64,000 bases of DNA from Notamacropus eugenii (GCF_028372415.1 NC_092872.1:389568853-389632852); one strand, 5' to 3'; positions 1 through 11,735 are shown, numbered from the stretch's first letter. Made by a program: numbers and translations. Notes: a model not told the origin generated them from the letters alone.

Positions 1-39
1 CATATCCCTCTTTGGAAGGGAGTGAGGGAATATATACAG

Positions 40-250
40 AACCTACTATGTGCCAGACACAGTGCTAAGTGTTTTAGGAATATTATCTCATTTGATCTTT
101 GTAACACCTGGGATGTTTTAATGTTATTACTATCCCCATTTTACAGAAGAAGAAACTGAGGAAGAAACAGTTAAGTGACTTGCCCTGGGTCACAGAGCTA
201 GTGTCTAAGTAAGTCAGGTCTTCCTGACTCCAGGCCCAGCATAGTACAGT
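40..250 (-). mobile_element. MIR-type SINE
   Basis: The plus strand reads the reversed MIR core: ccccattttacagaagaaga, then a gtgacttgccctgggtcaca-like box. The upstream part resembles the MIR/L2 3' end. Confidence 0.7.
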
Positions 251-299
251 TATCCCTTCTACATCCCGATTTTTCCCATTGCAGTTTTGAGATATTTTG

Positions 300-740
300 C
301 AGGTGGGCATAAGAAACTGAATGAGAATTTTGGGGAAGTTTTGCAGACAACACAGAAAAAGTATTTTTACTTAACATTGACCGATATGTAGCCTATGACC
401 AAGCATTTAACCCAAATTTTACAATAAGGTATTGTAAATACCTCATAAAAGAAAAAGAAAAATTTCAGATCTTCTCTGGTTAAGGAAGGCCAAAAAAATT
501 TTACATGGGTTTTCCAGATCAAGGGGATGCTGTACCCCTAACCCTTGCAATGTGGAAGGGATAACTATCTACTTTGCCACTAGCTGCCTGTCCTCCTAGA
601 CAGCGTGCTCCTATAACAGGCATTGTAAAGAGAGAGCAGGAGCCACTTGCTCCTGAAACAAGTGAGCGAACTGGAGCAGCTTTAAGATAGAGTTGAATTC
701 AGCTTGCTCACTGGAACAAAACATGATATAATCCCCTTAC
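300..740. other. Unannotated stretch
   Basis: AT-rich sequence with no recognised gene or repeat. The open frames here are short and have no known protein match that I can see. Confidence 0.5.
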
Positions 741-744
741 CCTC

Positions 745-1000
745 TAGTGAAAAGATCAGTGGATTTGGAATCTCTGAATAGATTTGAGTTTGAATTCCAA
801 TTTTGCAACTTACCACCTCTGTGACTTAGTTTCCTCATTTATAAGATGAAAGTATCTGACTAGATCAGAGAATTAATAAACTGTGATTTTTAGCGCCCTA
901 CTATGCACCAGGCTACAAAAACAAAAGTGAAACAGTCTAGCCCTAGCTCAGGTGCCTCTCACTTAGTAAATGCTTAATTAATGTTTGTTGATTGATTCTA
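745..1000 (+). mobile_element. MIR SINE followed by L2-like tail
   Basis: 745-870 has the MIR body (gacttagtttcctcatttat). 880-1000 ends with a taaatgcttaattaatgttt tail of L2 type. Confidence 0.6.
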
Positions 1001-1189
1001 TTAGGGAAATTGTATGCACATATATAAATACATAAAAATGCAAATATAGGGTGGGAATTGGCCCATGAGGATTCAGGAGCACATCATTTGGATAAGCCTG
1101 TTTCTCGAAGTTCCCAGTGACTGACCCTATCATGAATCAGATTTTCCCCCTTCTTCCCCTTACCCACAATACATTCAAAATAAAAACAA

Positions 1190-1435
1190 GGTCATTGGAG
1201 AAGGGGGAATCAGGAAAGGCATCTTGTGTAGAAGGTGGGCTTTGAAGGAAACAAATGATTCTAAAAGGTAGAAGTAAGAAGGGAGGGTATTCCAGGCATA
1301 GGGTATTCCAGGCATGGGAGATTCCCAGTCGGGATAAAGGTACAATGAGGGGAGTTAAGAAGTGTGGGGGACAGGCAGAAGACCAACCAGTCAGTGCATT
1401 CAAGGGAAATAAGTGGAGCCAAGAATTTGAGAGGA
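1190..1435 (-). mobile_element. L2-type LINE fragment
   Basis: Has the reversed L2 3' region words, such as gggctttgaaggaaac and tattccaggca. The last word is doubled in a short tandem repeat at 1286-1318. Confidence 0.5.
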
Positions 1436-1679
1436 TTTCTAAGGTCTAAATCCTACATTGAATGAATGAATGAGTGAATGAATTCCTATGAAACCACTAG
1501 AACTTGCCATCCATTGTCACAGAGAGACCTCTGCCTAAGAGGCAATTTCTATGCACTCCCACTAGAGGGCAGCTGGGTTGCAACATCATCACTATTTCTG
1601 TTTGCACAGAGCCAAGGCGGTGGATGCTTTCTGAGCAAATTGTGGTTTATTCTAAAGACCTGCCTGTTTGCTTTTTGTA

Positions 1680-1840
1680 TCTTCTTGCCTCTGTCTGTCT
1701 CTGTCTTTCTCCTTCTCATTGCTCACTCCATTTATCTAGCTCTTTCTTTCATTCTCTCTGCATATATTAGTGCCTTGATTTGTCTGTCTTACGATTTGTC
1801 GTCCATCTATCTGTCTTCTTTTCATGGGAAACTTGATCAC
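1680..1840. repeat. Pyrimidine-rich low-complexity tract
   Basis: About 160 bp of mostly C and T on the plus strand, with ctgt/ctct repeats. It gives rise to spurious open frames. Confidence 0.6.
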
Positions 1841-1844
1841 TCTT

Positions 1845-2060
1845 GGTGATATAACAGAAGGAACATTGGCCTATAACAAGACATGGGTTATAGTCCTTTT
1901 CTTCCACTAGACAGTTGTCTGAATGCAGACATAAGCACTTTTTAATCTCTGAACCTCAGTTTTCAAATTTGTACTGTGGCCTGTGACAAAATAATGGTTG
2001 TGGTCAAGACGATATGAGAAACGGTGCTCTGTAAAATATTTTATACATGGGAGCTATTAG
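1845..2060 (+). mobile_element. MIR SINE
   Basis: The core box tctctgaacctcagttttca and the downstream gatatgagaaacggtgctct fit a diverged forward MIR. Confidence 0.6.
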
Positions 2061-2154
2061 GAGTTGCTTCAGCAGATTATAGACTCTTTTCTTGCATTTC
2101 TCTTGTGCTGTTCTGAGCCCAGAAGAAGGTATTAGGTCAAATAAAGAAAACGTT

Positions 2155-2650
2155 TGCGTGTAGAGGGCCATGCTAGGCTATAGAGGAGGCCATGTATAAG
2201 ACAGTTTTTACTCTTAGGAAGCTTGTAGTCTAGTAGTTGGCAATACAGATAACTAATAAACTATATCACATAAGCAGATTAAATATAAGCAGATTAAAAT
2301 TTAGAAAAGATCATGAACAACTGAGGGATCAAGAAAGATCTCCTATGGGAAATGTTATCTGATTTTGGCCTTAAAGCGTTAGTAACAGTTCAACAGGCAA
2401 AGGTAGGGAAAGAGGACAGAGAAAAGGCATAGAGGTGGGAATAGGGCTTGCTTTTCCAAAGGGCAAAATGTCATTGTGTTTGCCTGGAGTATGGAGTCCA
2501 TGGAGAGGAGTAATATGGAAGAGGGTAGTGCCCAATTGTGTAAGGCTTGAATGCCAGGCATACAAGTGTGAATATTACTAAGGAGGCAATAGACAGTCAG
2601 AGATTTTTGAACAGAGGCAATAAAATAACCCAATTTATGTTTTTTTTAAA
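2155..2650 (-). mobile_element. L2-type LINE fragment
   Basis: Long reverse match to the region after the L2 reverse transcriptase: aggaagcttgtagtctagta, ttggccttaaagcg, aacaggcaaaggtaggg, and gccaattgtgtaaggctt-like words. Coding capacity is gone. Confidence 0.6.
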
Positions 2651-2734
2651 AAAGACTCTTCTGGAAGTAGCATGAAGAAGAAATTAAAAGAAGGGAGAGG
2701 TCTTAGGTCCATGGATCCAGAATGAACGTACATT

Positions 2735-2890
2735 CATCTAGATCTAACCTCCTCATTTTGGAGAGGAATAAATATAGTGAGTTCCAGAAAGGCTGAAGTG
2801 ACTTGCCCAATATCACACAGAAATGAGTGATAAAGAGAAGATTTAAATTCAGGTCCTCTGACTAAAGGGCCATCTCTGGTTCCCACCCGA
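2735..2890 (-). mobile_element. MIR SINE
   Basis: cctcctcattttggagagg followed by gtgacttgcccaatatcaca and aattcaggtcctctgact reads as a reversed MIR core. Confidence 0.65.
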
Positions 2891-3004
2891 CCATTTGGTC
2901 TCTATAGAGAAAGATCTGTAAGAAGACTATTGTGGTAGCACAGGCAGGTGGCAACAAAGGTCTGAAGCAAGATGCTTAAATGGATTTGAGAAAGTTCATA
3001 GAAA

Positions 3005-3110
3005 GTTTGGCTAGGTAGTACAATGGACAGAGACCTAGGCCTGGGGTTAGAAAGGCTTGTTTTCCTGAGTTCAAATCTGGCATCTGACACTTACTAGCTG
3101 TGTGACGATG
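3005..3110 (+). mobile_element. MAR1-type SINE, 3'-truncated
   Basis: tRNA-derived head: ggctaggtagtacaatggac, then gagttcaaatctgg and cacttactagctgtgtgac. The copy stops before its 3' half. Confidence 0.7.
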
Positions 3111-3231
3111 TCCTATAGTGACTTGGAAATGTGGATAGGGTACTTTGAACAAGTCAGGGCTAGAGATAATAGATTTTAGAGTCATCCCCACAGAAGTGGT
3201 AGTTAAAGCCATAGGTGTTTGTCTAGAGGAG

Positions 3232-3336
3232 GAGTGGGGAACTCGTGGCCTTGAGGCTTGGATTAGTCAAAGGGCCATACCTGAGAACCTAGAAGCCAAG
3301 GCCTCAGGTGGCTTCAAGGCCTCAGGTTCCCCACCC
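3232..3336. mobile_element. hAT-like MITE with terminal inverted repeats
   Basis: A 105-bp element starting gtggggaactcgtggccttg and ending with the reverse complement of gtggggaacctgaggccttg. About 20 bp of terminal inverted repeat is visible with a few mismatches. A similar copy lies at 41138-41238. Confidence 0.5.
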
Positions 3337-3659
3337 TTGGGAATATGGATATGACTTGTATGTGTTCTTCGCTGGCCCCATCCTTTAACAACAAATTATT
3401 AAATTGAGACTAATGAAACTCTAATATTCCGTAGTGTTGCTTCTCTTTAAATGAGCTTGGCAGCCTTTCTTACATATAAAAAACAGAAAAATACTTTTTT
3501 AAAAGTTTAAGTCAACTTACTATCACCATTCCCCATTAATGTAGAAAATTGAATTCCCCTCTAAAGGAGGGTAAATTTGGATGGTCAGAAGATGCTGAAG
3601 ATACCCAGTTAACTTGGGGTTTACTGGCTAGATTCCTTCCCTTCCCTTCCTATTCAGTG

Positions 3660-3895
3660 AGTACCTCAATAGACTTTGGCCTAAAGGGGGCAAGATCTCC
3701 CAGTGCGCCTTGGGACTTCTCCAGTCATCCTAATGAACATCAGGTCACTGGATTCAGATGGCTCTGGAGGAGAAGTGAGACTGGTGACCTGCACAGCCCT
3801 CCCTCACTCAAAACAAGGTCAAGTGCAAGTCACATCATCATTTCTCTGATGGCATGATCTTCTTCAGCAATGAAGGATGCACACAACAAGAATGG
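3660..3895 (+). mobile_element. RTESINE-type marsupial SINE, copy 1
   Basis: Shares tctccagtcatcctaatgaa, cagccctccctcactcaaaa and an end like gaatgaaggacaacaaca with copies at 19470 and 25640. The 3' end resembles RTE-clade LINEs; the family name is from memory. Confidence 0.6.
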
Positions 3896-4009
3896 ATATG
3901 ATTTGTTGTTATAAATAGAGTATAAGAGAGAGAACTGGATGAATGGACAGCTAGTGATCCCCAAGGCCTTTTCACAGTTCCATGAATATACCATACATTC
4001 ATTTCCACC

Positions 4010-4260
4010 CTGTACAGTTGCTCAGTCTGTTTGCTCTGGAATCCCTCCTCCTTTCCAACTACCCAGAGCCAATCTTGTTCCATCAGTGTCACCTCCTCCA
4101 ACAAACCTTCTCTGAAGACTACCAGTTCATCCTGATCCTTCTTCCCAGAAACTCCTATAGCAACTCTCATTTGTGCCCTCAGACTTTTCACACCCTATCC
4201 CCCAGACCCCCAGTAGAATTTTGCTTTATAATATCTGTCTCTCTTACAGCAAATCGGTGG
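4010..4260 (+). other. Possible L2 fragment or unique sequence
   Basis: C/T-rich stretch with ctcctccaacaaaccttctc, weakly like the region before the L2 tail. No gene is recognised. Confidence 0.3.
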
Positions 4261-4344
4261 TGAGCACATACTGGCCCCCAAATATGGGCAGTGGTTGTTT
4301 CTGGGGGCTTGTTGCTCAATTGAAATTCAATCCAACTTCATGAA

Positions 4345-4608
4345 AGGAGAGATACAGCTGCTGGCTGAACCTGGAGTCAGGAAGCCCTGAGTTCAAATCC
4401 AGTCTTAGACAGTTATAAATTGTGTGACCCTGGCAAGTTTCTTAACCCCTACCTGCCTCAGTTTCCTCATCTGTAAAATGGAGATAAAAATAGCACCTCC
4501 TGACAAGGTTTATTGTGAGGATCACAGAAGATGATTTTTTTTTTTTTTACAAAGTGTTTTGCAAACTCTAAAGCCCTGTATAAATAAATGCTAGCTGTTA
4601 GTATCAGG
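4345..4608 (+). mobile_element. MIR-type SINE, nearly complete
   Basis: Head gagttcaaatccagtcttag, core cctcagtttcctcatctgta, and end aataaatgctagctgttag. A 12-nt T run interrupts the 3' part near 4536. Confidence 0.75.
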
Positions 4609-5040
4609 GTAAGATGTTAGGGGCTCTAGATGGAAAGAGGTTTGAAATCTATAGGTCTGACCCTCATGTTCTGATACTCACTGGTGGTGAATCTTCGTTT
4701 AGGAAGGTATTTAGGAATGTCAGTTCTTCCTCTATAGAGTATAAATTCTTTCAAGAAAAAAAATGTTCTTCTTCTTGCCTGATTCCAGTGGTGGTAGGGG
4801 GGAAATGGTGGGGCTGGGTTTCCTTGAACGAGGAACCTCTATTAGGGCAGCATCTGTCTTTTTTGTCCAATGACTTCTTGGGCTGGGTATTTTTCTGCAA
4901 CACAGGAGGGACTTCTGGTGCTGCTTGTGGCCTTTGACCTTCTGGGCTCTTGCTCTATCTGCCTACTTGGCAGAGTTGCAATATCAGAGTCCTTCTATGG
5001 ACCCTTGGGAATCTATCAGATCTAGAAGTGAGGAAAGGAG

Positions 5041-5300
5041 AAGAGGGGCTGCCCCTTCTCTTTCTCCTATCCCCTCTTCCTTCTTCCCTCTTTCTTTTCC
5101 CATTTCCCTTCTTTCTTTTCTTTTCTCATCTTCCTTTTCGCTCCCCCTTTCCCTTTAATATTTCTCTCTCATCTCTCTTTCTCTCTCTGTGTCTCATTTC
5201 TTTCTGTCTTTGTCTCATTTTATTTTCTCTGTCTTTCTGTCTCTGTCATTCTCTGTCTCATTTTCTCTTGGTCTCTCTGTCCCCTCTCCTTTCCATCTGC
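5041..5300. repeat. Long polypyrimidine tract
   Basis: About 260 bp of nearly pure C/T on the plus strand, mainly tctct and ttcc units. Open frames through it are composition artefacts. Confidence 0.8.
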
Positions 5301-5639
5301 TACAGTTTCAGAGAAAGAAAGAGGGAGGAAGTCCTTTCAGAAAGAGCAGCAAGGATGGAGAGAAGCTCAGGGCAGCTGTCTGACTTTTGAGGGCGCAACA
5401 GAGCCTGACAGAATACAGATCAGCAGTTCCATCCCAGAGGATGCTGGAGAATGGGCTATGGTGCTGCTGTTCATGGGTCTACTGAAAAAGAAAGAGGTTG
5501 GAGTTTGCCAGCCAGATTCAGCAGAGCCATGCAGAAGATGCAGAAAGTGGAGATTTCACTTCAATCTTGGGGCTCTGGGGAGGGGGTAGGAAAGGGAGGG
5601 GTGAAACAAGGTGGTGTACTGCCTTATGGAGTGTGAAGA

Positions 5640-5940
5640 GGAACCTGGTACTGTCCCTCAAACACATCTTACCTTCTCTGTCCGTCAAGTCTTAGCTTGA
5701 ATGATTTCTCTATCTGGGATGCCTCTGGTTCTCTGCTTCCCTCTCCAAATTCTACCTCTCTCCTTCCAGGTCCTCTTTGAGAATGAAGGAAAAGCAACAA
5801 CGATCCTTCAGGACTCACCCACCGGAAACCACCCCTCTCCTCAGTAGTCTTTAAACTTATTGTCTGCACCAGTGATTTGACTATTAAAACCCTGCCACCT
5901 TGTTTCAACTATTGTAGAGTTGTATGGAACTATTCGTTAC
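5640..5940 (+). mobile_element. Likely L2-type fragment
   Basis: The order of words (tgaatgatttctctatctgg, tctctccttccaggtcctct) resembles the L2 3' part. It is diverged and uncertain. Confidence 0.35.
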
Positions 5941-5949
5941 TTGTATATT

Positions 5950-6065
5950 AAGCAGCATAGAATAGATGGCTGCTTTGAAGTGAAAAAGATTTGGGTTCCA
6001 GTCCCACTTTTGACACATACTGACTGTGTGACCATGAGAAGTCATTTAACCACCCAGGGATCCAG
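5950..6065 (+). mobile_element. MIR-type SINE, 5' half
   Basis: gcagcatagaatagatggct, then actgactgtgtgaccatgag and a catttaacc box. Confidence 0.6.
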
Positions 6066-6074
6066 ATAACTTCC

Positions 6075-6640
6075 CTCTCCCCCAACTTAATAATATTTAT
6101 TTTTTTTTCCAATTACACATAAAGACAGTTTTCAACATTCCTTTTTTTCTAATTTATTTATTTTTAGTTTTCAATATTCATTTCCACAAAATTTTGAGTT
6201 CCAAATTTTCTCCCCATCTCTCCCCTCTGCCCACGCCCACCCCAAGACAGCATGCATTCTGATTACCTCCAATCGCCCTTCCCTTCTCTTATCCCCATTT
6301 CCTCTATTTTCTTGGAGGGCAAGATAGATTTCTACAACATTCATTTTTTAAAAAATTATTTATTTTTAATTTTCACCATTCACTTCCAGAAGATTTTGAG
6401 TTCCAAATTTTCTCCCCATCCACATATACATTCATAGTCAACATTTTCACATTACTCATCAACATTCATTTTAAGTTCTAAATTTTACTCCCTCCCCCCT
6501 TCTCCTCCCCAAGGCAGCAAGCAATTCCAGGAAATTTTCTTTTTTTTTTTTTTTTAATTAATTTATTTGTTTTCAGTTGTCTACAGTCACTTGCATATAT
6601 CTTAGATTTTCTCCCCTTCCCTTCCCCCTTTCTTCCCAAA
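6075..6640 (-). mobile_element. Marsupial L1 3'UTR pieces
   Basis: The phrase ttttgagttccaaattttct occurs at about 6195 and 6393 and a weaker copy near 6470. With gggcaagatagatttctaca, it is typical of the reversed 3'UTR of marsupial L1. The internal repetition is a property of that UTR or of overlapping copies. Confidence 0.65.
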
Positions 6641-6750
6641 GGGGAATTGTCTAAGACAATAAGCTGCAGAGGAGGAGATGAATTACATCAGTAGAGCTTT
6701 CTCTTCTGGGAGTTCCCACTACAGATAAAACCACAATTCGGGGTCCTGTC
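6636..6750 (+). mobile_element. MON1-type SINE 3' end
   Basis: gtctaagacaataagctgca, then ctgggagttcccactacaga. This is the same 3' unit as at 7100, 14525 and 20280. Confidence 0.45.
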
Positions 6751-6759
6751 CCTTATACT

Positions 6760-6885
6760 GGTATTTTATTTTTTTTATAAGGGTTAAGTGACTTGTCCAG
6801 GGTCATACAGCTAATGTCGAATGTTTGTGGTCACATTTGAACTCCAGGGCCAGTGGTCTATTCACTGTGCCACCTAGCTGCTGTT
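6760..6885 (-). mobile_element. Short MAR1-type SINE
   Basis: gggttaagtgacttgtccag and then ctgtgccacctagctgctg, the reversed tRNA head at the right end. Confidence 0.75.
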
Positions 6886-6959
6886 ATACTGTTATTTTAA
6901 AAATGCTTGTTGATTGCTAGATTAGCCTCTACACCTGTACTAAGAATTGAATTCTAAAG

Positions 6960-7170
6960 AGGAAATTCCAGTAGAGGGAAATAAAGTATCTGATTTTAGT
7001 GTCTAGAAGACCTGGATTCAAGGTCCCATGGGTTTCCGACACTTACTGGCTATGGGTCTGGGTAAGTCGCTTTATCTCTTCATGGCCCAGGCACCTTCCT
7101 AAGGGTCTGGGCTGGTAGAAGTCTGTCACTGAGAACTCCCTGCACCAATGAAATTACAGGTTTAGTTTTT
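6960..7170 (+). mobile_element. MON1-type SINE
   Basis: agacctggattcaaggtccc, cacttactggctatgggtct, then ctccctgcaccaatgaaatt at the 3' end. Confidence 0.55.
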
Positions 7171-7179
7171 TGGTTTTTT

Positions 7180-8395
7180 TTAAAGTCTAGTGTTTTTACC
7201 TGGACTTTAAATTCACTGAGAGCAGGAACAGTACTAGTGAATAAAAATTAATCTCTCAGGACTTTCAACTAAATATTTTCTATCTTGTGTATCTCATATA
7301 AAATATGTACTACTTTTGATATGTGTTAAGATTTTATCTTGTTCTGGTTCCCCTGACTACTTTCCCCCTTTCTAGTCAGTATAGTAAGTAAATTTGTAAG
7401 TACCCAGTATAAAGGAAATAGCAGGAAATAAAATTGCAAAAGGGAACCTAAAAGTCACGCACAAACCATCCCAAAGGTCACAGGAGCATAATTTACAAAT
7501 TATATCATATATTAACCAAAATTCACATTCTGGTAATATGTGACATATCAGCAGAAGCCATCTAAGTGCTCTTGTCAGGGTTCTGAACAATTTCAGACAA
7601 ATTCCACTCCTCTGCAGTCCCAGATCAGCAGCACATCAAAAAGGTACTGAGAACTCTGAAGTTTTACAGATAACTTTCAGTTGATTTGGATATGTTAATG
7701 AACTAACCCTAAGGTAGCATAGACAGGAGTTTGTCTATTTCTCAAAAACAAACCCCCAAAAAACCCTATAAAAATGAGGCCTCAAACTCCTTTCCTCTTC
7801 ACCCCCAACAGTCCTCCTTTTCCTTGGCATCCATGCTGCCTAGGGCTTCCAACTCTAATCCATGTTTACATGAGTGATAATCTCTTCCTCTCCCCTTCCC
7901 ATTCTCTTTCCCATGTTGCCTATCTCCCTTTACCATCCCCATCCCACCATCTGCCGCTGTGCCAGTTTTCACCACTTGTCTCTGCTTTTATGGACTTTTT
8001 ACCCCTACCCTCTCTGTGTTTAATTAAAATGTGATTGCTGACCCATTTTCTACTGCCAGAAAACTGGGTGTGTCTGCCCTTATTTCATAATTTAAAAAAT
8101 TATGAATTCAGTATGTTTGTTGACTGATATAAAATAGGCAATGAATGTCTGTTGATCAATTAATTCTGTTCAATACAACAAATGTCTAACAAACATTTAT
8201 GTTTTGTACAGTAGTGGGCTTGCAAGGGCTATGCCAGCAGAGGGCTACTGCCAGCTAATCTCATCAAGCCAGGAAGGCTCTAATGAAGCACTGTCTATCT
8301 GCCATCTGAGGACCAGCCCAACAAAGTTCAGAGCCTCATCTCCAGGCTGAGTGTAGGGCAAGGAATCTTTCTAGCATAGTAACTCGGGAAGACCC
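7180..8395. other. Unannotated stretch
   Basis: No gene recognised. 7770-8035 is C/T-rich. The rest is AT-rich with no clear repeat family. Confidence 0.45.
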
Positions 8396-8399
8396 TCAT

Positions 8400-8800
8400 G
8401 TTGTGAAAAAAGAAATAGAACAAAAAAGGGAAAATCACAAAAACAACAACAAAAAAGTAAAAATTGTATGCTCTGATCTGCATTCAGACTGCATAGTTCA
8501 TTCCCTGGAGGTGGATAGCATTTTCCATCACGAGTCTTTTAGAATTGTCTTGGATCATTGTCTTGCTGAGAAAAGCGAGGTCAACCATAATTCATCACTG
8601 TACAATGTTGCTGTTACTGTATACAGTGTTCTCTTGGTTCTGCTCACTTCACTCAGTATTAGTTCATGTAAGTCTTTCTAGGATTTCCTGAAATCTTTCT
8701 GCTCATCATTTCTTACAGTATTCCATTCCATTCGTACACCACAACTTGTTCAGCCATTCCCCAATTGTTGGGCAATTAATCCCCTTCTATAACATCCACA
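8400..8800 (-). mobile_element. Marsupial L1 3' end
   Basis: The words gctctgatctgcattcagac, gtcttggatcattgtcttgc, ctgctcacttcactcagtat and accacaacttgttcagccat are in the order found in the reversed marsupial L1 3' region. The 5' part of the LINE is absent, and the open frame across it is antisense. Confidence 0.75.
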
Positions 8801-8809
8801 AAGAGGGCT

Positions 8810-9170
8810 TGTACGGTCTCTCCTTGTCGAACACTTCCAGTGATGAGATGTTCACTACACATCTCACATAGCCACCTAAGCTCTATTTATTTGAAATCTG
8901 TTGCCTGAAATTACTGAAATCTGTGTCCCTGTAACTTCTATCCCCAGACTTTAAATCTATCCATTTGTCGACATACAGAATAAGTTAAAGTCTCTTCCAC
9001 ATGAGAGCTCTTTAGATAATTGAAGATAGCAATCATAACATTTCACACACACCCCACACCCCCCAAGACTTTCCTACCTAGTGGTTTCCTGGCAGTATTT
9101 TCCTCTAATTATTTGGCTGAGTGACTCTTTGTCTGAGTTGGAGAAGAGTGAATGATGAGACTCAATGTCT
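8810..9170 (-). mobile_element. L3/CR1-type LINE fragment
   Basis: gtgatgagatgttcactaca, agtctcttccacatgagagc and atagcaatcataacat follow the reversed CR1/L3 3' consensus that is clearer at 11790-12440. Confidence 0.45.
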
Positions 9171-9479
9171 AGAAGAGCAGTCTATGATACGAAAAGCCGA
9201 ATACTTCTGTAATGCTAGCTTTTCAGATGTATTTATCATTCCATTCAGCCTTTAAGAAATGTTTATTATCCTATGCAGAGGTCAGTTTCAAGGGTGTGAA
9301 TCACACATGTAATGTCAGGCTTTTTCAATGTGTTGATTGTTATACTGAACTTTATTTTCTTTTTCTTTTTTTAAAAAAATTCTTTGTTGTAAGGGACAGC
9401 TCTGTGTCTCTGAGGAGAGACAGAGAGGGAAATCTGGTGATGTAAAAACAAAAGATTTCAATAAAAAAAGCTAAAAACA

Positions 9480-9605
9480 AATAATTATCTTCATTTTACC
9501 AGAAAGTCTAAGAGATGGTCATGAGTTGCCCCAGTATCCTTTGTAGGAAAGCTGGAACTAAACCCTTCTACCTACCAGAGCTGCGTGGTGTACTCACCAT
9601 TCCCT
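9480..9605 (-). mobile_element. MIR SINE fragment
   Basis: attatcttcattttaccaga followed by gagttgccccagtatccttt. Confidence 0.45.
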
Positions 9606-10380
9606 TCCCCCCAAATCCTCCGCATATTTGCTTAGTACTTTAGGTAGAAAATGCCAGCCTCAGTTGAATCTGAACCTGAGGCTTTTGTGAGGTGAGAAGT
9701 CAAGGCCCAGACTCATCTCTCCTTTCTCTTTCCTTTCCCTTTCATCTTTTCTCCTCCCCACCCTTTCCTCCATTCCCTAGATGGGTTGGGTTTAAACATG
9801 CCAAGGTCTTTCCCTCCTCTTCCACCCCCCATCCCAGTTGTAACTGCTATCTCTGTAGCTTTGTGTCATAGGATAAGGGCCGAGCAGTTAACTCAGCTAG
9901 GCTTTGGGCCCAAGGCCTTTCAGCCAAGGACAAGATCCTAGTACTGATTAGATCATTAACTCTCAGCAGGTTTTGCTATCTCAGCATATCAGCTTAAGCA
10001 GATGCAGCCAAGAAGTGAGAACTTAACACCATCTCCCCATCCCCAGCCTGAGTTGATATATGCATGGGTAAGCTATATCGATATAGATTTGTGTGCACAT
10101 TGGCCCCTTCTCCCCCGTAACACTATACACCACACACCACACAAATGCACACGTAGATGCAGGCACGTACAGTCTGTGGGGAATTCAGAGAAGAATAATA
10201 TGTCTCATTGCTATCGTGGAACTGTAGCAAATATGCTCCGAGTTCACTATTCCAGGAGCAAGGGATTTTTCCTTCTTAGGATTTTTAGGGGTAACCCTGA
10301 AATACTAGGGTGTCAGCTCAGGCCCTATTTGAGGTGTTCCTCCTCCAGTGCTAGCCACAAGTGATCAGAGCTCTAGTTTT
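9605..10380. other. Unannotated stretch
   Basis: No recognised repeat or gene. A 120-codon open frame (10002-10364) has no domain, no splice context and a low-complexity start. Confidence 0.45.
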
Positions 10381-11190
10381 ACTTATCCAATTAACATTAA
10401 TTAGCTTTTACAAAGGCATATTTACTTCAAAGATATAGCAAGAGTAAAAGTACAAACGGTTTCCCTAATAACTCAGAGGCACATTCTTCCTTATCCCACC
10501 TTGGTCCCTGGGGAAAATAGGTTCAGATTTAAAGCGGTTTCTACATAGCCTTGGTGCTACCAAATTCATGTCTGAGTGTGGCACTACAGCCAGATGAGTC
10601 CTCATCTCAGCTACCTCTGGACAGGTTCCCTAAGAGTATTTCCTGTTCCTTCGGGCATTGATGCTGGGCCTATGGAAAAACCAACAGAAACAACAAATAC
10701 TTGACTCCTGGAGGCCTAGACTCTCAAACTCTTAAATGACTCATTCTTCTGACCTTGCAAAACTCCCAAGGTCATAGCTTCCCAATTCACTTCCTTCACT
10801 TAAAAAGAAAAAACAAATGCTGAGACAAAGAAGCAGAACCCATTTTTACAGAGCCAAATGTTGGCTTTTGGTGGGGAGAAGACCTGAGACCACGCTCTTC
10901 ATTGTTTTTTGCCAGAAGCCATCTATCAGGAAGAAGAAGTTAGCCAAAGAGAAAACATCTAAAGAAAGGAAAGAGGCTAAAGCTGGCTAAGACTTTTTGA
11001 ATGTCCCAGTTCCATCTCCACAACTTCAACTAATCGTGAGGTTGGATTCAACACATAATTAGCAGACCAGAACAAGTTACAGAATGTCTACGCATGCTCC
11101 AAAGCTCTCTAAGACTATTCCATTGTATTTCAGCTCAATTCTCCCAGAAGTAGGTTCCTCAGCCTCTTCCACATGGGGAATTTCATCAGG
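10380..11190. mobile_element. Unclassified marsupial-specific repeat candidate
   Basis: About 800 bp with no coding potential and no SINE or LINE words. The texture recalls a solitary LTR-like marsupial repeat, but I cannot assign a family, ends or age. If it is such an element, it is a non-coding fossil. Confidence 0.25.
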
Positions 11191-11239
11191 TACTCATTCT
11201 ACCCTTTCACAAGGTCCCCTCCCATCTCCCGTTGTGTGA

Positions 11240-11690
11240 AGGGATCCAGATTGGTCTGCCTTCATATCCCTCCCAGCCCTTTTCCTGACCTTCTGAACCT
11301 CAAAATCATGTCTTTACATCTGTCTTAGCCTGAACTTCCCTAAGCACTTGGAGCCTCCTTGATCTGGAATATCTTACCATCCCTTTGGCCTGATCAACAG
11401 AGAACATCCTTCCACAAGGCCCACCCTACCTTCTTGTCTTTGGTGACCTCTTCTTGGAACCTCTACTTTGTGAAAGGGCCAAGGAAGACCTCTTCATTCC
11501 CCTCTTGGCCTTGGTAGACTTCAAAATCATGTCCTCTGATAGATACCTTTGTCCCACAACTCCCTCCTTTTTAGCTACCTTCTTTATATTGTGTTTTCCC
11601 GTTGGAATGTAAAATCTTTTTGTTTGTATTTGTATACCTAGAGCTTAGCACACTGTCTGGAGCATAGTAAAGGTTTGATTCCTTCCTTCC
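11240..11690 (+). mobile_element. L2-type LINE 3' end
   Basis: The end reads tagagcttagcacactgtct, then gagcatagtaaaggtttgat, as in L2/L3 tails. The preceding C/T-rich part fits the same element. Confidence 0.6.
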
Positions 11691-11735
11691 TTCTTTCCTT
11701 TCTTCCTTCCTTCCCTCCTTTCTCCCTCCCCACCA
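11678..11735. repeat. TTCC/CTTT microsatellite
   Basis: Imperfect ttcc units directly after the L2-type tail, a usual origin for such arrays. Confidence 0.85.

Noticed and set aside
1478-1849. 123-codon open frame with hydrophobic Leu/Ser-rich stretch
   Set aside because: It runs through a pyrimidine-rich tract; the apparent membrane segment is a composition artefact.
4950-5390. 146-codon open frame rich in Ser, Leu and Phe
   Set aside because: Encoded by the C/T tract at 5041-5300.
10002-10364. 120-codon plus-strand open frame
   Set aside because: No domain, signal or splice context; composition is like the surrounding noncoding DNA.
10380-11190. Firm assignment to an endogenous retroviral LTR
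   Set aside because: No paired repeat, no coding part and no confirmed ends; left as unclassified.
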